From Tretioscincus oriximinensis (Eukaryota; Chordata; Lepidosauria; Squamata; Gymnophthalmidae), in assembly GCA_022410635.1 (NCBI GenBank), contig JAJVDF010000498.1, positions 190,749 to 254,748 of the forward strand: a stretch of 64,000 nt of DNA, written 5' to 3'. A model generated the notes under the pieces. It saw nothing but the letters and a program-made list of their open reading frames with translations, was not told where the DNA came from and ran no database searches. The position numbers and the translations under genes are program-made. Within the stretch, counting starts at the first letter, position 1; every line of letters begins with the position of its first letter. Positions 23,825 to 34,520 of the stretch are shown here, piece after piece.

Positions 23825-24180
23825 TGTGAGTCCCTCCCCAATTACCTTCATTGTTGCCTATGACAGTTACAAGACTGTAGCAATCCCAGTACATTATTTT
23901 GTATTCTCATCACATGACATGTCCCATAAGTCAGTGCTGTGCTTGTCTTACTACAATTCCCAGCATTCTCTACAAGCCAAGAACCAATTAAATTTTACAT
24001 CCAGCCTCGAGGTCACGTGATATCTACCATTTTCCCACTATGGAAAGCCATACGAAAGCATTTACAGTCAGTTTACCATCATCCCACTATGAAATCTAAA
24101 AAAAAAGGCATTTCAGGTAAATCCAGATGAACATGGCTTTTTTGTGGGTGGATTACTAAAGGTTTGTTACTACACAGGGT
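23825..24180 (+). repeat. Unclassified interspersed repeat (family R), copy 2
   Basis: It shares TGTCCCATAAGTCAGTGCTG, TTACTACAATTCCCAGCATT, CAAGAACCAATTAAA and CTACCATTTTCCCACTATG with copies 1 and 3. The right end includes GGCTTTTTTGTGGGTGGATTA, as does copy 3 (GGGCTTTTTTATCGAGTGGAT). Confidence 0.65.
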
Positions 24181-25835
24181 GGATTCTTTATGATACAAGT
24201 AGGAGAATATGGTGGAGAGGCACTCAGAGATTTTTTTAGCAGTCTTTTGTAACAGTGATAAAGCTCCTGTGACTTTCAGGAGCAGTGTGAGGGCTACCCT
24301 GTGACATCATTGCATGTCATGGCTGTTTTTGTCTTGCCAGTAAACTCAGAACAAGAGTTTACGAATAGATTTCACCTCCCATTTTCAATTTCGTTCATTA
24401 GGCCATTTGATTCTACATAATTCAAACTCAAAGCAATAATTTATTGTAACAAAACCAAAGAAACAAACAAACAAAAAGCCACATGCATTTAAATTATCTG
24501 TAACATTTCAGGAGTGAAAGCTCCTTTTTTTCTTTTTTTCTGTTAGACACTGTGCTTGTTATAAATATGACAGACCCCCTATTATTCATTGAAAAAGCCA
24601 TAATTTATACTCTTCTACATTGTTTCTAATGAAGCTCGGGCCTACGAGATAATATGTTATTATTGGGTGGCTTCTACTTCCTTAATATGTTTGACAGCTG
24701 AAGAAGATGTTATTTATTTACATAGAGAAAGCTCTCCCATAAGTAAATTACAGCATATCCAAAGTCATATAAACTGTAGAATGGAATGTGTTGCTAGATT
24801 TGTTATCAACTCACTAACATATTTTTATTTATAACTGTGGACATGCCTGAATTTTTTATATATATTTACATGAATTATTGAAGCAACATTTTCCTTCTTC
24901 TGCAATCATGATAGGATAACAATGCACAACTGTATTCAGATACTGTACATGAAAAATACTATTAAAACTCCAGTTTTTATTATTTACACATGAGAAGGAG
25001 AGGGAAAGTGTCTCTAGATGAGGTTTGAACTCAACTATCATTTGGATCTCTTCTTGTTTATACACGTAGAAAAGTATGCAGGTATTTAGCTTAGTTCAAA
25101 ATGATTGAACTTCATTGCTAGTTGGACTTCACTGCTGTGTTTTTTGATTGACGATCCCTGGGGGGGGAATTGTTTTTGATGTCCCAGCCAACTTCCTGTA
25201 AGCAAAAAAGGGTTTCCTGTGGGTGGGAATGGTGACAGATTAGCTAAAGAAGCTAGCCCCGGGGGAAGTTGTGGTACAGACTGGGAACTGTAGTCCAGAG
25301 GCTGGGCAGAAGAGACTCCCTGTTGTTTGAACTATACTTCCCAGCAGGCTCTGCTGAGAGCACAACAGCTCAGTTTCACTTTTTTCACATTTGGGTTGCT
25401 GCTGCTATTACCAGCTTCATGAAGCTGCTGGACATCCAAGCTTTTATAATAAGCACTTGTCATCGTGAAACAGGAATTCTGCCAGGGAATAGAGGAACAG
25501 GAAGCTGGTATTTTGTTATTGTTTACGTCTAGCCCCTTATGTTTATGAATGGGGCATCCCATAGTATATTACTGGCATGTGGATGGTCAATATCTGTCCC
25601 AAGACATAACCCACAGTAAGACTTAGTGAGGCAAGGCCACTATGACTTTGCAGCTCTCCAGTAGGAAAAAGGACATGAGTGACAACTTTGGGTAGCTATG
25701 ATGGAGGTGAGCCAGAAACCTCCCCCCCNAAAAAAAAATAACAAAAAAAACCCCACCACACAGTGCCTTGGGCTTTTAAAGAAGCAGACTCCCTGGTTTC
25801 AAGGTAATCTGTGCATTAAAAGATAAGTCAAATTA
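24181..25835. other. No recognisable feature
   Basis: AT-rich until about 25150, then GC-richer to 25560 without a family match. An ambiguous base at 25729 separates a C run from an A run. Confidence 0.5.
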
Positions 25836-25839
25836 GATT

Positions 25840-26130
25840 CATATTAAGATCTCAAAGAGAATGCCTACTTGTAGTTCCTCTCTTTTCAGAGATTCAAGGG
25901 GTAAGGATACATAAGAAGGCCTTCTCTGTGGTAGCTCCTAGACTCTGGATCAGCATTTCTCTAGAAGCTCACCACGTGCCTACACTGTATAGCTTTCAGC
26001 ACCTGATAAGCCTCCACCCAGGCTTTTGACTCTTAGCTCTCTCTGTGTTCTGTCCTTCCAAGTTGGGTGGGTGAGAGGGTATGATATGGTATGGTATTTT
26101 TAATTTTTTAAATCTTCTGCACCTATCCTG
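25840..26130 (+). mobile_element. L2-like LINE ORF2 end, sense, degraded
   Basis: Conceptual translation gives fragments such as RDSRGKDT, then EGLLCGSS and TLDQHFS. This corresponds to the C-terminal ORF2 segment also seen at 47435-47620 and 49540-49680. Multiple stops are present. Confidence 0.55.
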
Positions 26131-26519
26131 GAACAATTTAACAACCTACTTTCCTGCTGGAGATCATGCTTTCCATGAAGCTTCTCCACAGACAACTGAC
26201 AAATATATGGATCCAGCAAAGAGCAGTAGCCATGCATGGCAGTTCTTGACATGAGCTTGGGCAAATCCCAGCATGGGAGTTTCTCTTATGTCATTAGACA
26301 AAATGACATAATGACAATTCCCCTGTTGGGTCATCAGGCAGAAAAGAGTTTGCATTTGTATGGACGGATGATTAAGCCATTACTACAATTTATTAGCCTC
26401 CTCCATGCAAACGTACCCAGATCAAGCTAACACGCTTTTTACTAAAGTGCAAGCAGAGGCATATTTTACAACAAACGTACTGTAATAATGAACCATGTGG
26501 TGGCAATGTAACAATGTAA

Positions 26520-27045
26520 GAATGTTTTGGAAGGTGATTCAAGCAATAATAGACACTATAATGGGGCATAGTGTAAACTGGGATGTAAAAAATGGCTATT
26601 CAAGAAAATTCCTAGAATTGGAATAACCAAACAAGATGAATTTCTTTATGATAAACTTATTATGGCAGCATATCTTACATTGGGAATATTTCTCAATTCA
26701 TCATGAGACAGAATTGGTTTAAATTAATAAATTATATCGAAGGGCGAGGTTTACAATCAAACTGGAAAAATATTTGTAAGGAAATTTTCCCAATGATGCA
26801 AAAATTGTTATAATTTGTATATATTTATATATGTACTGCTCAAAACAATTAAGGGAACATTTTAACAGAAGAGTGTATGTTAACGTGTTCCCTTAATTGT
26901 TCTGAGCAGTATATATTATGTCACTGGGGGGAGGGTTTGGTGTGGAATAAGTTGTTAGGATTGTTTTTGTTTTGCTGTTGTTGTTGGTTTGTCATGTGTT
27001 ATTGTTGGAAAAACCGATAAAAACTGTATTTGGAAAAAAAATAAA
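26520..27045 (+). mobile_element. L1 LINE 3' end, sense, split by a MITE
   Basis: Degraded L1 ORF2 C-terminal coding sequence (ATTCAAGCAATAATAGACAC, then ATGATAAACTTATTATGGCA) is followed by a TTTGT-rich 3' UTR and an A-rich tail ending near 27045 (GGAAAAAAAATAAAC). A 74-bp palindrome interrupts it at 26836-26909. The layout agrees with the other L1 ends at 42610-43760. Confidence 0.7.
26836..26909. mobile_element. 74-bp palindromic mariner-like MITE, copy 1
   Basis: Bounded by TA on both sides (26834-26835 and 26910-26911). The left arm is CTGCTCAAAACAATTAAGGG and the right arm is its complement with one change (CCCTTAATTGTTCTGAGCAG). The arms are about 30 bp and nearly fill the element. 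The second copy at 34311-34384 has the same length. It has no coding capacity. Confidence 0.85.
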
Positions 27046-29595
27046 CTATGGCTTTTTAGCTATATTTTTCTCACTGGTTGACTGTATAGCAAAAAAAGTT
27101 TGCATTTTATAATACCTTAGAATGCATGTTCTGCATTCTGCCATGTATTAAAAGTGATGATCACTTTGTACATTCTACCAAAACAAAACATTAGCCTTCA
27201 ATTGATTGGAGTGGACATAACCTTTCAACTTTTTGACTGGGGTACTATGTTAATTAAATTACAGGCCTTTTGCATAGAACAAAAGTGTTCCAGCTCCAAT
27301 GTCCATTCTCGAAAGGGTTTCAGACATTGATGGATAAATTCAATTAAAGTCTGGACATTAGAGAAGTTATTCAGAGAGCTGTACTGATCTCCACCAATCT
27401 ACTTTTAAAAATTGCAATAAATATTTTAAAATAAAACCCCTCATAAATTATGCTGAAGATACACGTTACTGTGATTGAATGGCAACGGGATTCAATTACT
27501 CTAAGTGAGTTTACTTTTGGCTAGGAAGTGGGCCTTTGTTTCCCTGACAATTATTAGTTATAGCAACCCACAGATGGATTATTAAAAACCAAAAGTGGAC
27601 TAGGATGAAATGATGCCATCTGTTTTCTATCTCTCTGCAGAACAGGATTTGAAAAGGGAAAAGATTAATAATTTGTAGAGACAGCTATGAATTAAGTGAG
27701 AAACCAGGGTCCAAAACTTCACTTAGGCTCCCTCCACATGATATGTTAAAAATCAGAATGGTTTTAAAATCCAGAATAACACAATCACATGTCTATCCAT
27801 ACGCACTCTCATCTTTTTGCAAACAAACCTTTAGAAAACCTTTAAATCCATGTTGACTAACCAGGCAGTAAATACTGAGCATGCTCAGTATGTGATTCTG
27901 TATTTACTTGTGCTGTGGTTCTCATGATGTCATGGTAACCCCTTTAAGGGTTATACACACAGGAAGGCTTCTCACATCTGTGGCTGCAAACAAAGCCATT
28001 TTAGAAAATATCAGCAAAGGGGTAGAAGATTTTTTTCTGGGTGCCTTATGAAAACACTGTTAACACATGGAGTAGAGATATCACAATGATAGTACTATCA
28101 CGGTAGGAAAACCTCTGGGTGCCTGCAGCCTTAGTTCTTTTCTGCACAGGCTTAGTAATGCGTTTTAAGAAGCTCACTACTCCATGTCATCTGAATGGAA
28201 AGAGTGTTTCAACAGAAGCCAAACACAATTACAGTTACAATATCTACTTGGAATTCCCTTTGTTGCTACATCTGCAAGATACCATTCCAAGTCAGACACT
28301 GCTCCTGTGAGGCCATAAATGTGGAAGTAACTAGTGCACTTTTTTTCTATCATTTAATAATTAGCAATTTACTAAAAGAGGGGTTAGAAAATACCTTCTG
28401 ATAGTATCATGAAGAACACAGTCCAGCAGAAAGTGAGGTGTATTTTCCACTCACATGAAGTTCAGTCTAAGTGTGAAAAGGTCCACAGCTCTTGAAACAT
28501 TGCTTCTCACAGATATCTTTTCTGGGCCTCCAATGTTATCTCCTGTCAGTTGGGCACAAAACGATACTTATGTGCTAGAAAAGTAGAATACCCAATATCC
28601 AAGTTGTGTTTGTCTTGGTTTTTATGGTTGAAACTCCCTTAAATACCAAGCATTCCATAGCTCACATATTTAGTGAGATATTAACAATTCTTGGCACTCG
28701 CAATAAAATGTCCAAAAAATAAAGTAACTTTTGTATAAATGTTAATGACATTTTTCCCTACCGTAGTGTCATCTATCTGGCAGCTGAACAGCTTCTTCTT
28801 GCCACCTCAAAAGTGGAATTAGAAACTGTTTAATGCTTAAAGGATGCCAAGAAAAAAGGCTGAATGAATAAAAATGTTCTAAAGTCAATGACTAAGTTCT
28901 TTGTTGATGTTTTATCATGGCACAACTGCCAACATCTAGAAATAATGTTTATATCATGCACTATCCAAATGTACTCCATGTCTAAGTCAACTTTTATCTA
29001 TATTTTTCTTTCTCCTCCCATTTTGATACAGCATTTTTTGTCAATTTATTCAATTCATTTTTCTATTTTTCTCCTTTGTCTTGAACAATTTTACCGCACA
29101 GCATTATTGTCAACAAGTTTTACAACAACAGGTTTCATTAAAAAATGTAATTTTTTAACATTTTAGAAGAACATTCTTAAGATTTTAGCAGAACTGAAAA
29201 ATCTTCACAGGCTTAAAAAAGAATATTGGGTATATTATGGAATAATACTTTGCAATTTTCTTCAAGTAATACATAATTTTTCAAAACCTCTTTCTTAATA
29301 TTTTTGTGGTTCTGATGATTCAGTGATTGCATATACAGTATAATAGAAATTGTAAACATGACTTTCTCAGGTTCTAAGCAATTCAGCCTGTCTAACATTT
29401 CCTACAGTAACAGCAATTAATGTCTACTTTGGACATCTATTGAAATAGGATGATTGCACGAACACCATGGGTGACCTGATGGCAAAGGCTCGTATCATTC
29501 GGAACATCTAATTCAAGAAAAATATGTTAATGCACACTATATATATAGTCCTTGATTTAATAAACATAATGTAAGATACATTGTTGTACCTTGAT
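27046..29595. other. No supported feature
   Basis: About 2.5 kb of AT-rich sequence. A GAATAAC/CCAGAAT word near 27765 also occurs at 33700, which is too little to call a repeat. Confidence 0.5.
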
Positions 29596-29599
29596 AGCC

Positions 29600-30285
29600 A
29601 TGTGTGGGATGGGGGCAGAGGGAAAGGAAGGTATTTGCGGAAATGTACAAATTTTGTTATGATTATGATTATATGCAGGGCTTTTTTTGTGACAGAACGC
29701 ACTGGAACGCAGTTCCAGCACTTTTTATTTAGGCGGGAGGGTGCGGGGGGGGGGCGTGGGGGCAGGGGGGCGGGGGGGGGCAGGAATGAGCGGCGGCCGC
29801 CTCCGCTCCCCCACCCCCCCGCCTAAATAAAAAGTGCCGGTACTGCTGCGTTAGCCGCCGGCAAGGTGGGCGTGGTGTTATTTTTTATTTAGGCGTGGCG
29901 GCGGTGGCGGTGGTGGTGCCACGCCGGCGGCCCCCCTCACTGGCGGCCAACACCGCAGTACCAGTACCTTTTATTTAGGCGGGGGGCGGAGTTAGCGGGG
30001 GCAGTGGCGGCGGGGCGTGCGGGAATGAGCGGCGGCCGCCGCCTCCACTCCCCCCCGCCTAAATAAAAGGTGCCGGTACTGCTGCGTTGGCCACCGGCGA
30101 GGGGGGCGTGCCCCCCACCGCCCCCCACCGCCGCCGGTGTTAGTTCCGGCACTTTTTGTTCTGGAAAAAAAGCACTGATTATATGTTAGTTCAATTCTTT
30201 TGTTTAACTCCATGTTATTTGTTTTTATTTAATGTTTTTTTATCTTTTGTTGTAAAAAATTAAATAATATATTTAATTTAAAAAA
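29600..30285 (+). mobile_element. Possible L1 3' UTR and A-rich tail around a hAT insertion
   Basis: GATGGGGGCAGAGGGAAAGG at 29608 and, right of the hAT element, TTTATTTAATGTTTTTTTAT and an A-rich end near 30285 resemble the G-rich then T-rich 3' UTR of the L1 at 26910-27045. No coding part is recognisable, so this is tentative. Confidence 0.35.
29676..30177. mobile_element. GC-rich non-autonomous hAT element with exact 8-bp duplication
   Basis: ATTATATG stands at 29668-29675 and again at 30178-30185. The element opens CAGGGCTTTTTTTGTG and closes with a complementary GGAAAAAAAGCACTG. Inside, CACTTTTTATTTAGGCGGG and its inverse alternate several times (near 29717, 29818, 29880, 29968 and 30055), giving nested hairpins. 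G runs of up to nine bases and GCGGCCGCC blocks make it far more GC-rich than its surroundings. Many CpG sites survive, which suggests a fairly recent insertion. It has no transposase. Confidence 0.85.
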
Positions 30286-30835
30286 TGAAAGTCCTTCCTG
30301 AAGCCAAATTTGAAGTCTCTTCATAGTTCATTCTCTAAGTTAGCACCCCTTGTGGAATTAGTTTGCCAACAAATCTAACAATGGGAAGTAATTTATCTTT
30401 CTGCACAGGCCATGGTATGGAAAGAACCATTGGGTCTGGATCAGTGAGCCCAACTGGTACAGATCAGAGCAATGATAGATACTGCTGCCCTTGTTCTAAC
30501 CTTGAAGATCACATGAGCTTTGGAGCTCTGTAGTTTCTCCAAAGGGATATCCCAGTTTTGAAAAAGGGCTTTCCAAACCCAACCATTTCCATGTCTTAAA
30601 AATGATATATTATTTTGTGAGATCAAGAACAATCTCTTAGCTTGGTATTTTAATGGCTGGATGTTGTGTGGAAGCACCTATATTGCAGATCTGCTCTCTC
30701 AAAAAAATTAAACCAGTTATTTAATTTTGGTTGAAGGGTGTTCTTATTGACTTGTAGCCCTTAACAGATTGACTCTATATCTAAATTAAATTACGTTGTT
30801 CTCCCATACACTTTTGAGGGTTGGGTTTACATGCA
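30286..30835. other. No recognisable feature
   Basis: A minus-strand open frame of 78 codons (30441-30677) matches no family I know. Confidence 0.45.
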
Positions 30836-30970
30836 AGAGAAAACTGGCTGAGAAAACTGCTGTCCCTACCCCAATTTTTAGATGGGGTTGTTTTTATATG
30901 CTGTGCTTTTATTGTTAACAACCCTGAGACCTTTGGGTATAGGGTGGTATAAAAATGTAAATAAATAAAT
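30836..30970 (+). mobile_element. L2-like LINE 3' end, sense
   Basis: GCTGAGAAAACTGCTGTCCC, then AACCCTGAGACCTTTGGGTA and an AAAT tail. It matches the 3' end of the L2-like copy at 49735-49870. Confidence 0.8.
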
Positions 30971-31029
30971 ACACTATCAGTAGACATTTTGCTAGAGTAG
31001 TGGATATTTTGAGCAATGTAGTCTGACAT

Positions 31030-31350
31030 ATATACTGTATATTTTTGATGCTGTTTTTAATATGTCAATTTTGTATTGTTGTTTTTACTGTTAAGGTATA
31101 GGATATACAGGGTGCTTCAAAAATGAATACACACTGTGAACTTCCATAGAAAATTTATTTACTGTTCTACTGTTCTACAAAGTTAAATTTCATGAAATTA
31201 GAAAGCTTAAAAGTCCAATGTAAATAAAACGTAAATAACAACTGTTCAAATTGGTGACCTGCAGCATCAATTTTCTATGGAAGTTCAAAGTGTGTATATT
31301 TTTTTTTGAAGCACCCTGTATATGGTATAAGCAGGGTGCAAGTATAAATA
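31030..31350 (+). mobile_element. L2-like LINE 3' end split by a mariner MITE
   Basis: GCTGTTTTTAATATGTCAAT and TTTTTACTGTTAAGGTATAG lie left of the MITE. GGTATAAGCAGGGTGCAAGT and an AAATAAATA tail lie right of it. Removing the MITE restores the tail order seen at 30880-30970. Confidence 0.7.
31108..31318. mobile_element. Mariner-type MITE, 211 bp, TA duplication
   Basis: TA stands on each side (31106-31107 and 31319-31320). The terminal inverted repeats are about 45 bp: CAGGGTGCTTCAAAAATGAA at the left and, at the right, TTTTTTTGAAGCACCCTG. They include a shared CTTCCATAGAAAAT/ATTTTCTATGGAAG block. Only short spacer sequence lies between them and no transposase is encoded. Confidence 0.85.
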
Positions 31351-32005
31351 AATAAAAATACTTCATCCAATGTGGGCAGATGGTCTAGCAGTGACATGGT
31401 GTTTTCTGTTCTAAACTACCATGCAAAAAAGAAAGTCCTACACTATATTGGGATACAGGTAAATGTGGAAAGTTTAAAAAATATTATAAAGACATTATTT
31501 ATAATAATAATTAGTCCATTCATTTCTATTTTGGGTTTTTTACCTCTAAGGCCTGACTCCAATGCTTGATATATTGTGCTTTGGAGGCGATTTTACCTTT
31601 TGTCCACCCCATGGAAACATGTGTGTCCAGTGTTTCCTGCATACCAAAGGTCTTTGCTGCACAGTAAATAGATTTTGCATATTATCTGAATTAGCAGTCT
31701 CCATTTTGTAAAGTCTGAAAGAAAAGCTGCCTCAGAGCTTCAGTATGCAAATTGTAAAATGCTCTTGCCTGGGAATTGTATGCAGGCTCACAAAAATGAT
31801 GGGGCTTATTGTCAGGCAAGCACAGAGGCTTGTGATATCACAAGAATTGCCACGTTGTGCCAAAATCAGAGAGGGAACTGCGATGAACATTGAAGGTAAA
31901 TGGGGACATACTTGTGAAGGAGTTGCCTCCTTCTCTCTCTCTTTTTAAAGTGAATTAAAACTTGTAGTGGGGAAGGAGCCTAGGTCATCCTTAGACCTTT
32001 GAATA
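31351..32005. other. No recognisable feature
   Basis: AT-rich sequence without a supported element. Confidence 0.5.
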
Positions 32006-32007
32006 TA

Positions 32008-32309
32008 CAGTGGTACCTCGGTTCTCGAACGCCTTGAATTTCGACCAAATCGGTGTTCGACCAGGCGATTCTAGAAACTTTTGTCCTGGAATCCGAACAC
32101 CTATATGGAACTTGAACTTCCTTCGTCGTTCTTTCGGCCAGGCGCGCCTTGCTTGNGTCATCAGTGTGCGTTTTTTCGGCCAGGCGCGCCTTGCTTGCGT
32201 CATCAGTGTGCGTTTTTTCGGCCCGGCGCGCCTTGCTTCGGTTCTCGAACAATTTGGTTCTCGACCGTCCTCCCGGAACGAATTCTGTTCGAGAACCGAG
32301 GTACCACTG
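32008..32309. mobile_element. Tigger-like non-autonomous element, 302 bp, with 42-bp internal repeats
   Basis: TA lies on each side (32006-32007 and 32310-32311). The first and last 23 bases are perfect inverted repeats beginning CAGTGGTACCTCGGTTCTCG. An internal unit of 42 bp, starting CGGCCAGGCGCGCC, begins at 32135 and 32177, with a partial third at 32219. Many CpG sites are intact. TA duplication and the CAGTGGT start fit the Tc1/mariner Tigger branch. An ambiguous base at 32156 falls in the first unit. Confidence 0.88.
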
Positions 32310-32311
32310 TA

Positions 32312-33199
32312 TGGAGAGCTGGAAATACAATCTATGTTCCACTCACTGACTTTTTCTTATCTTCCCAATTTCTGAATTCTTGTTCTTGCTATGCTCTCTT
32401 CTACATGTGATGTTTAGACTTTTAACGTTTTCCTGAAAGTCCAACTACACCTAAATTTTCCTCTCCGAATGCCAGCTAACTATGCCTATTCATTTGTAAA
32501 AATGTTCACAAGACAGTATTTTTAAGTAGGAATTTTTGTATTCACCAGTATGAACTCAAGCTTTTGGGCTATCTAGCATTATTCAATTGATGTTATTTTT
32601 TGGTAGAATTCTACAGCACAAAAGGGCATTTAGGCCACTGAATCACTGTTACCTTGATTGGTCATATTGTGCTTTCCTATCTTATTGCTAATAGCAGTTA
32701 CTTGACAGTGATCAGATTTTTTATAGTTGTCTCTTCATATTCATGGAGCTTTGGTTCTTCGAAACATCTCTGGAAATGATAAAAAGGATGAAGGGGGTGA
32801 AGCCATGAAAGTGAACAAAAAGGGAACAAGTAAGACCTTGAAAAGGAGTGATTGAGAAAAGCAAATATTGAGGAATATCAATGAATAATTTGATTGTTGG
32901 TTTTGCTCATCTGTGTCTTCACCAAGAACATGCCTGGTGTATGTATTATTCCATTTTAATGAAGATATTTTTCTTATCCTTCAAGCACATTTGTATATTC
33001 AGACTTATACTATAAACAAGTCCACTTCTTATCACCTTTTTAAAAGAAGAATTTCTGCATTCCACCTTCTCCTTTTCTGTATTGTTCTAAGGAATACAAG
33101 AAGGGAAAAAAACACCAGTTGCGTTATTTTGTGGAAGAAATTCCTGGCGAGCCACGTCACACCTATCTTCCTTCTATTACAAACACAAGAAAAGAAATC
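32312..33199. other. No recognisable feature
   Basis: AT-rich sequence without a supported element. Confidence 0.5.
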
Positions 33200-33207
33200 T
33201 TTAAACA

Positions 33208-33416
33208 TAAGCTGACCAGATGACCCCTTTTGGGTTGGGGGTTGAAAACCCGGTTTTGGAGTGCCTCCCAGTTTTTTCTGAGGAATTTTTTTTCAAAATT
33301 GTTTTTTTTCATTTTTTTTTGTTTTTTAAATTTTTTTTCCTCAGAAAATAACAGGAGGCACCCCCAAATGGGTTTTCAATTCACCCACCCCCAAAAGGGG
33401 TCATCTGGTCATCCTA
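33208..33416. mobile_element. Foldback hAT-like MITE (TAGG...CCTA family), copy 1
   Basis: The octamer TTTAAACA is at 33200-33207 and again at 33417-33424, an exact 8-bp duplication. The arms read CTGACCAGATGACCCCTTTT on the left and AAAAGGGGTCATCTGGTC on the right, then GGAGTGCCTCCCAG against AGGAGGCACCCCC. The centre is T-rich. The family has four copies in the window. Confidence 0.88.
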
Positions 33417-33424
33417 TTTAAACA

Positions 33425-33744
33425 GAACTGAGACAAGCAATCAGGATCATAGAGATGAGTTACGTCCCGGATATTGAACTCTATGATCCTGAAATGCTGA
33501 GCATGCTCAGTGGGGTCTAGGATGAAGTGAATGAGAATCTCTTGCTGTTTTTTTTGCTTAAAAGCTTACACATGGATGCTTAGAAGGAGAATAAGAGGAC
33601 ATTTCGCAAGCACATTGGAAAATATCAGCAATATAATCTGTGACATAAAGAATTGAAATCTAATGAAACATACACCCCTCCCCCCATGTTTTATTCCAGA
33701 ATTTATTATAAATCCAGAATAAACAATTTGCGATTGCTTCCTGA
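33425..33744. other. No supported feature
   Basis: Contains an AGCATGCTCAGT word also found at 27883, which may reflect an old shared repeat. Confidence 0.4.
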
Positions 33745-34090
33745 ATCATTTTTTATATTCTATGCTGTTTCCTATCTTCCTATTATATTTTTTGTATTCT
33801 AGCATTATTACATGTCCCATAAGACATTGATGCACTTGTCACACTACAATTCCCATCATTCTTTGCAAACCAAGAGGCAATGAACTTTTCCAGTTAGCCT
33901 CAATGTTTTGGGAGATTTACCATTTCCCCACAATGCAAGGCCCCACAAAGATTTTTTTATCAGATTTACACTGTAGGCCGAAATTAAGGCAGAAAAAATA
34001 ATATATCAGAAAAAATTGGGACTATGGGCTTTTTTATCGAGTGGATCACTGAACCTGCATGAACTTGTAGGATGAATTCAGCCTTATGAA
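33745..34090 (+). repeat. Unclassified interspersed repeat (family R), copy 3
   Basis: It contains TGTCCCATAAGACATTGATG, CACTACAATTCCCATCATTC, CCAAGAGGCAATGAA, TTAGCCTCAATG and GGGAGATTTACCATTTCCCC, colinear with copies 1 and 2. Confidence 0.65.
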
Positions 34091-34144
34091 GGGGGAAAAG
34101 AAAATATTATTTATTTTACCAAAGGCCAGGTAAAAGAGGTGCAT

Positions 34145-34278
34145 CTTCAAATATCTTCTGAAGAAGTAGACCTGTCTACGAAAGCTTATGCCAACCACTT
34201 TTCTCAAGTTAGTCTCAAAGTGCTGCTAGCTCCTTTGCTGGACTTTCTGCTAGACTAACACGGATATTTCTCTGAAAT
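34145..34278 (+). repeat. Family P repeat, single arm with intact outer end
   Basis: CTTCTGAAGAAGTAGACCTG, CGAAAGCTTATGCCAACCAC, CTCAAGTTAGTCTCAAAGTG and GCTAGACTAACACGGATATT occur in that order. The central part is almost identical to 19985-20042, so the two belong to one young subfamily. Confidence 0.75.
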
Positions 34279-34310
34279 TGAAAGAATACAGTGATGGTGA
34301 CTGATATATA

Positions 34311-34384
34311 CTGCTCAAAACAATTAAGGGAACACTTTAACATACACTGTTATGTGAAAGTGTTCCCTTAATTGTTTTGAGCAG
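34311..34384. mobile_element. 74-bp palindromic mariner-like MITE, copy 2
   Basis: TA lies on each side (34309-34310 and 34385-34386). The arms pair over about 33 bp with a 5-bp centre (CACTG). Same length and arm sequence as 26836-26909. Confidence 0.88.
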
Positions 34385-34404
34385 TATATAATTAGTGCAT
34401 CCCC

Positions 34405-34520
34405 CAGGTTCACCACCACCACCTTTAGATATTGCTTTTAAAATGTCAATTTCACATTTATAGTTGGCTGTCCTAAGACCTCTGGGTATAGGGTGGGATT
34501 ATAAGTATAAATAAATAACA
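34405..34520 (+). mobile_element. L2-like LINE 3' end, sense
   Basis: TTTAGATATTGCTTTTAAAAT, CCTAAGACCTCTGGGTATAG and GGGTGGGATTATAAGTATAAA with an AAAT tail. Confidence 0.75.

Noticed and set aside
29737..30120. CpG-island promoter of a host gene
   Set aside because: The GC-rich core lies wholly inside a hAT element with an exact target duplication, and no adjacent exon is visible.
31980..32410. Overlapping frames of 109-121 codons on both strands
   Set aside because: They arise from the inverted termini and 42-bp repeats of the Tigger-like element.
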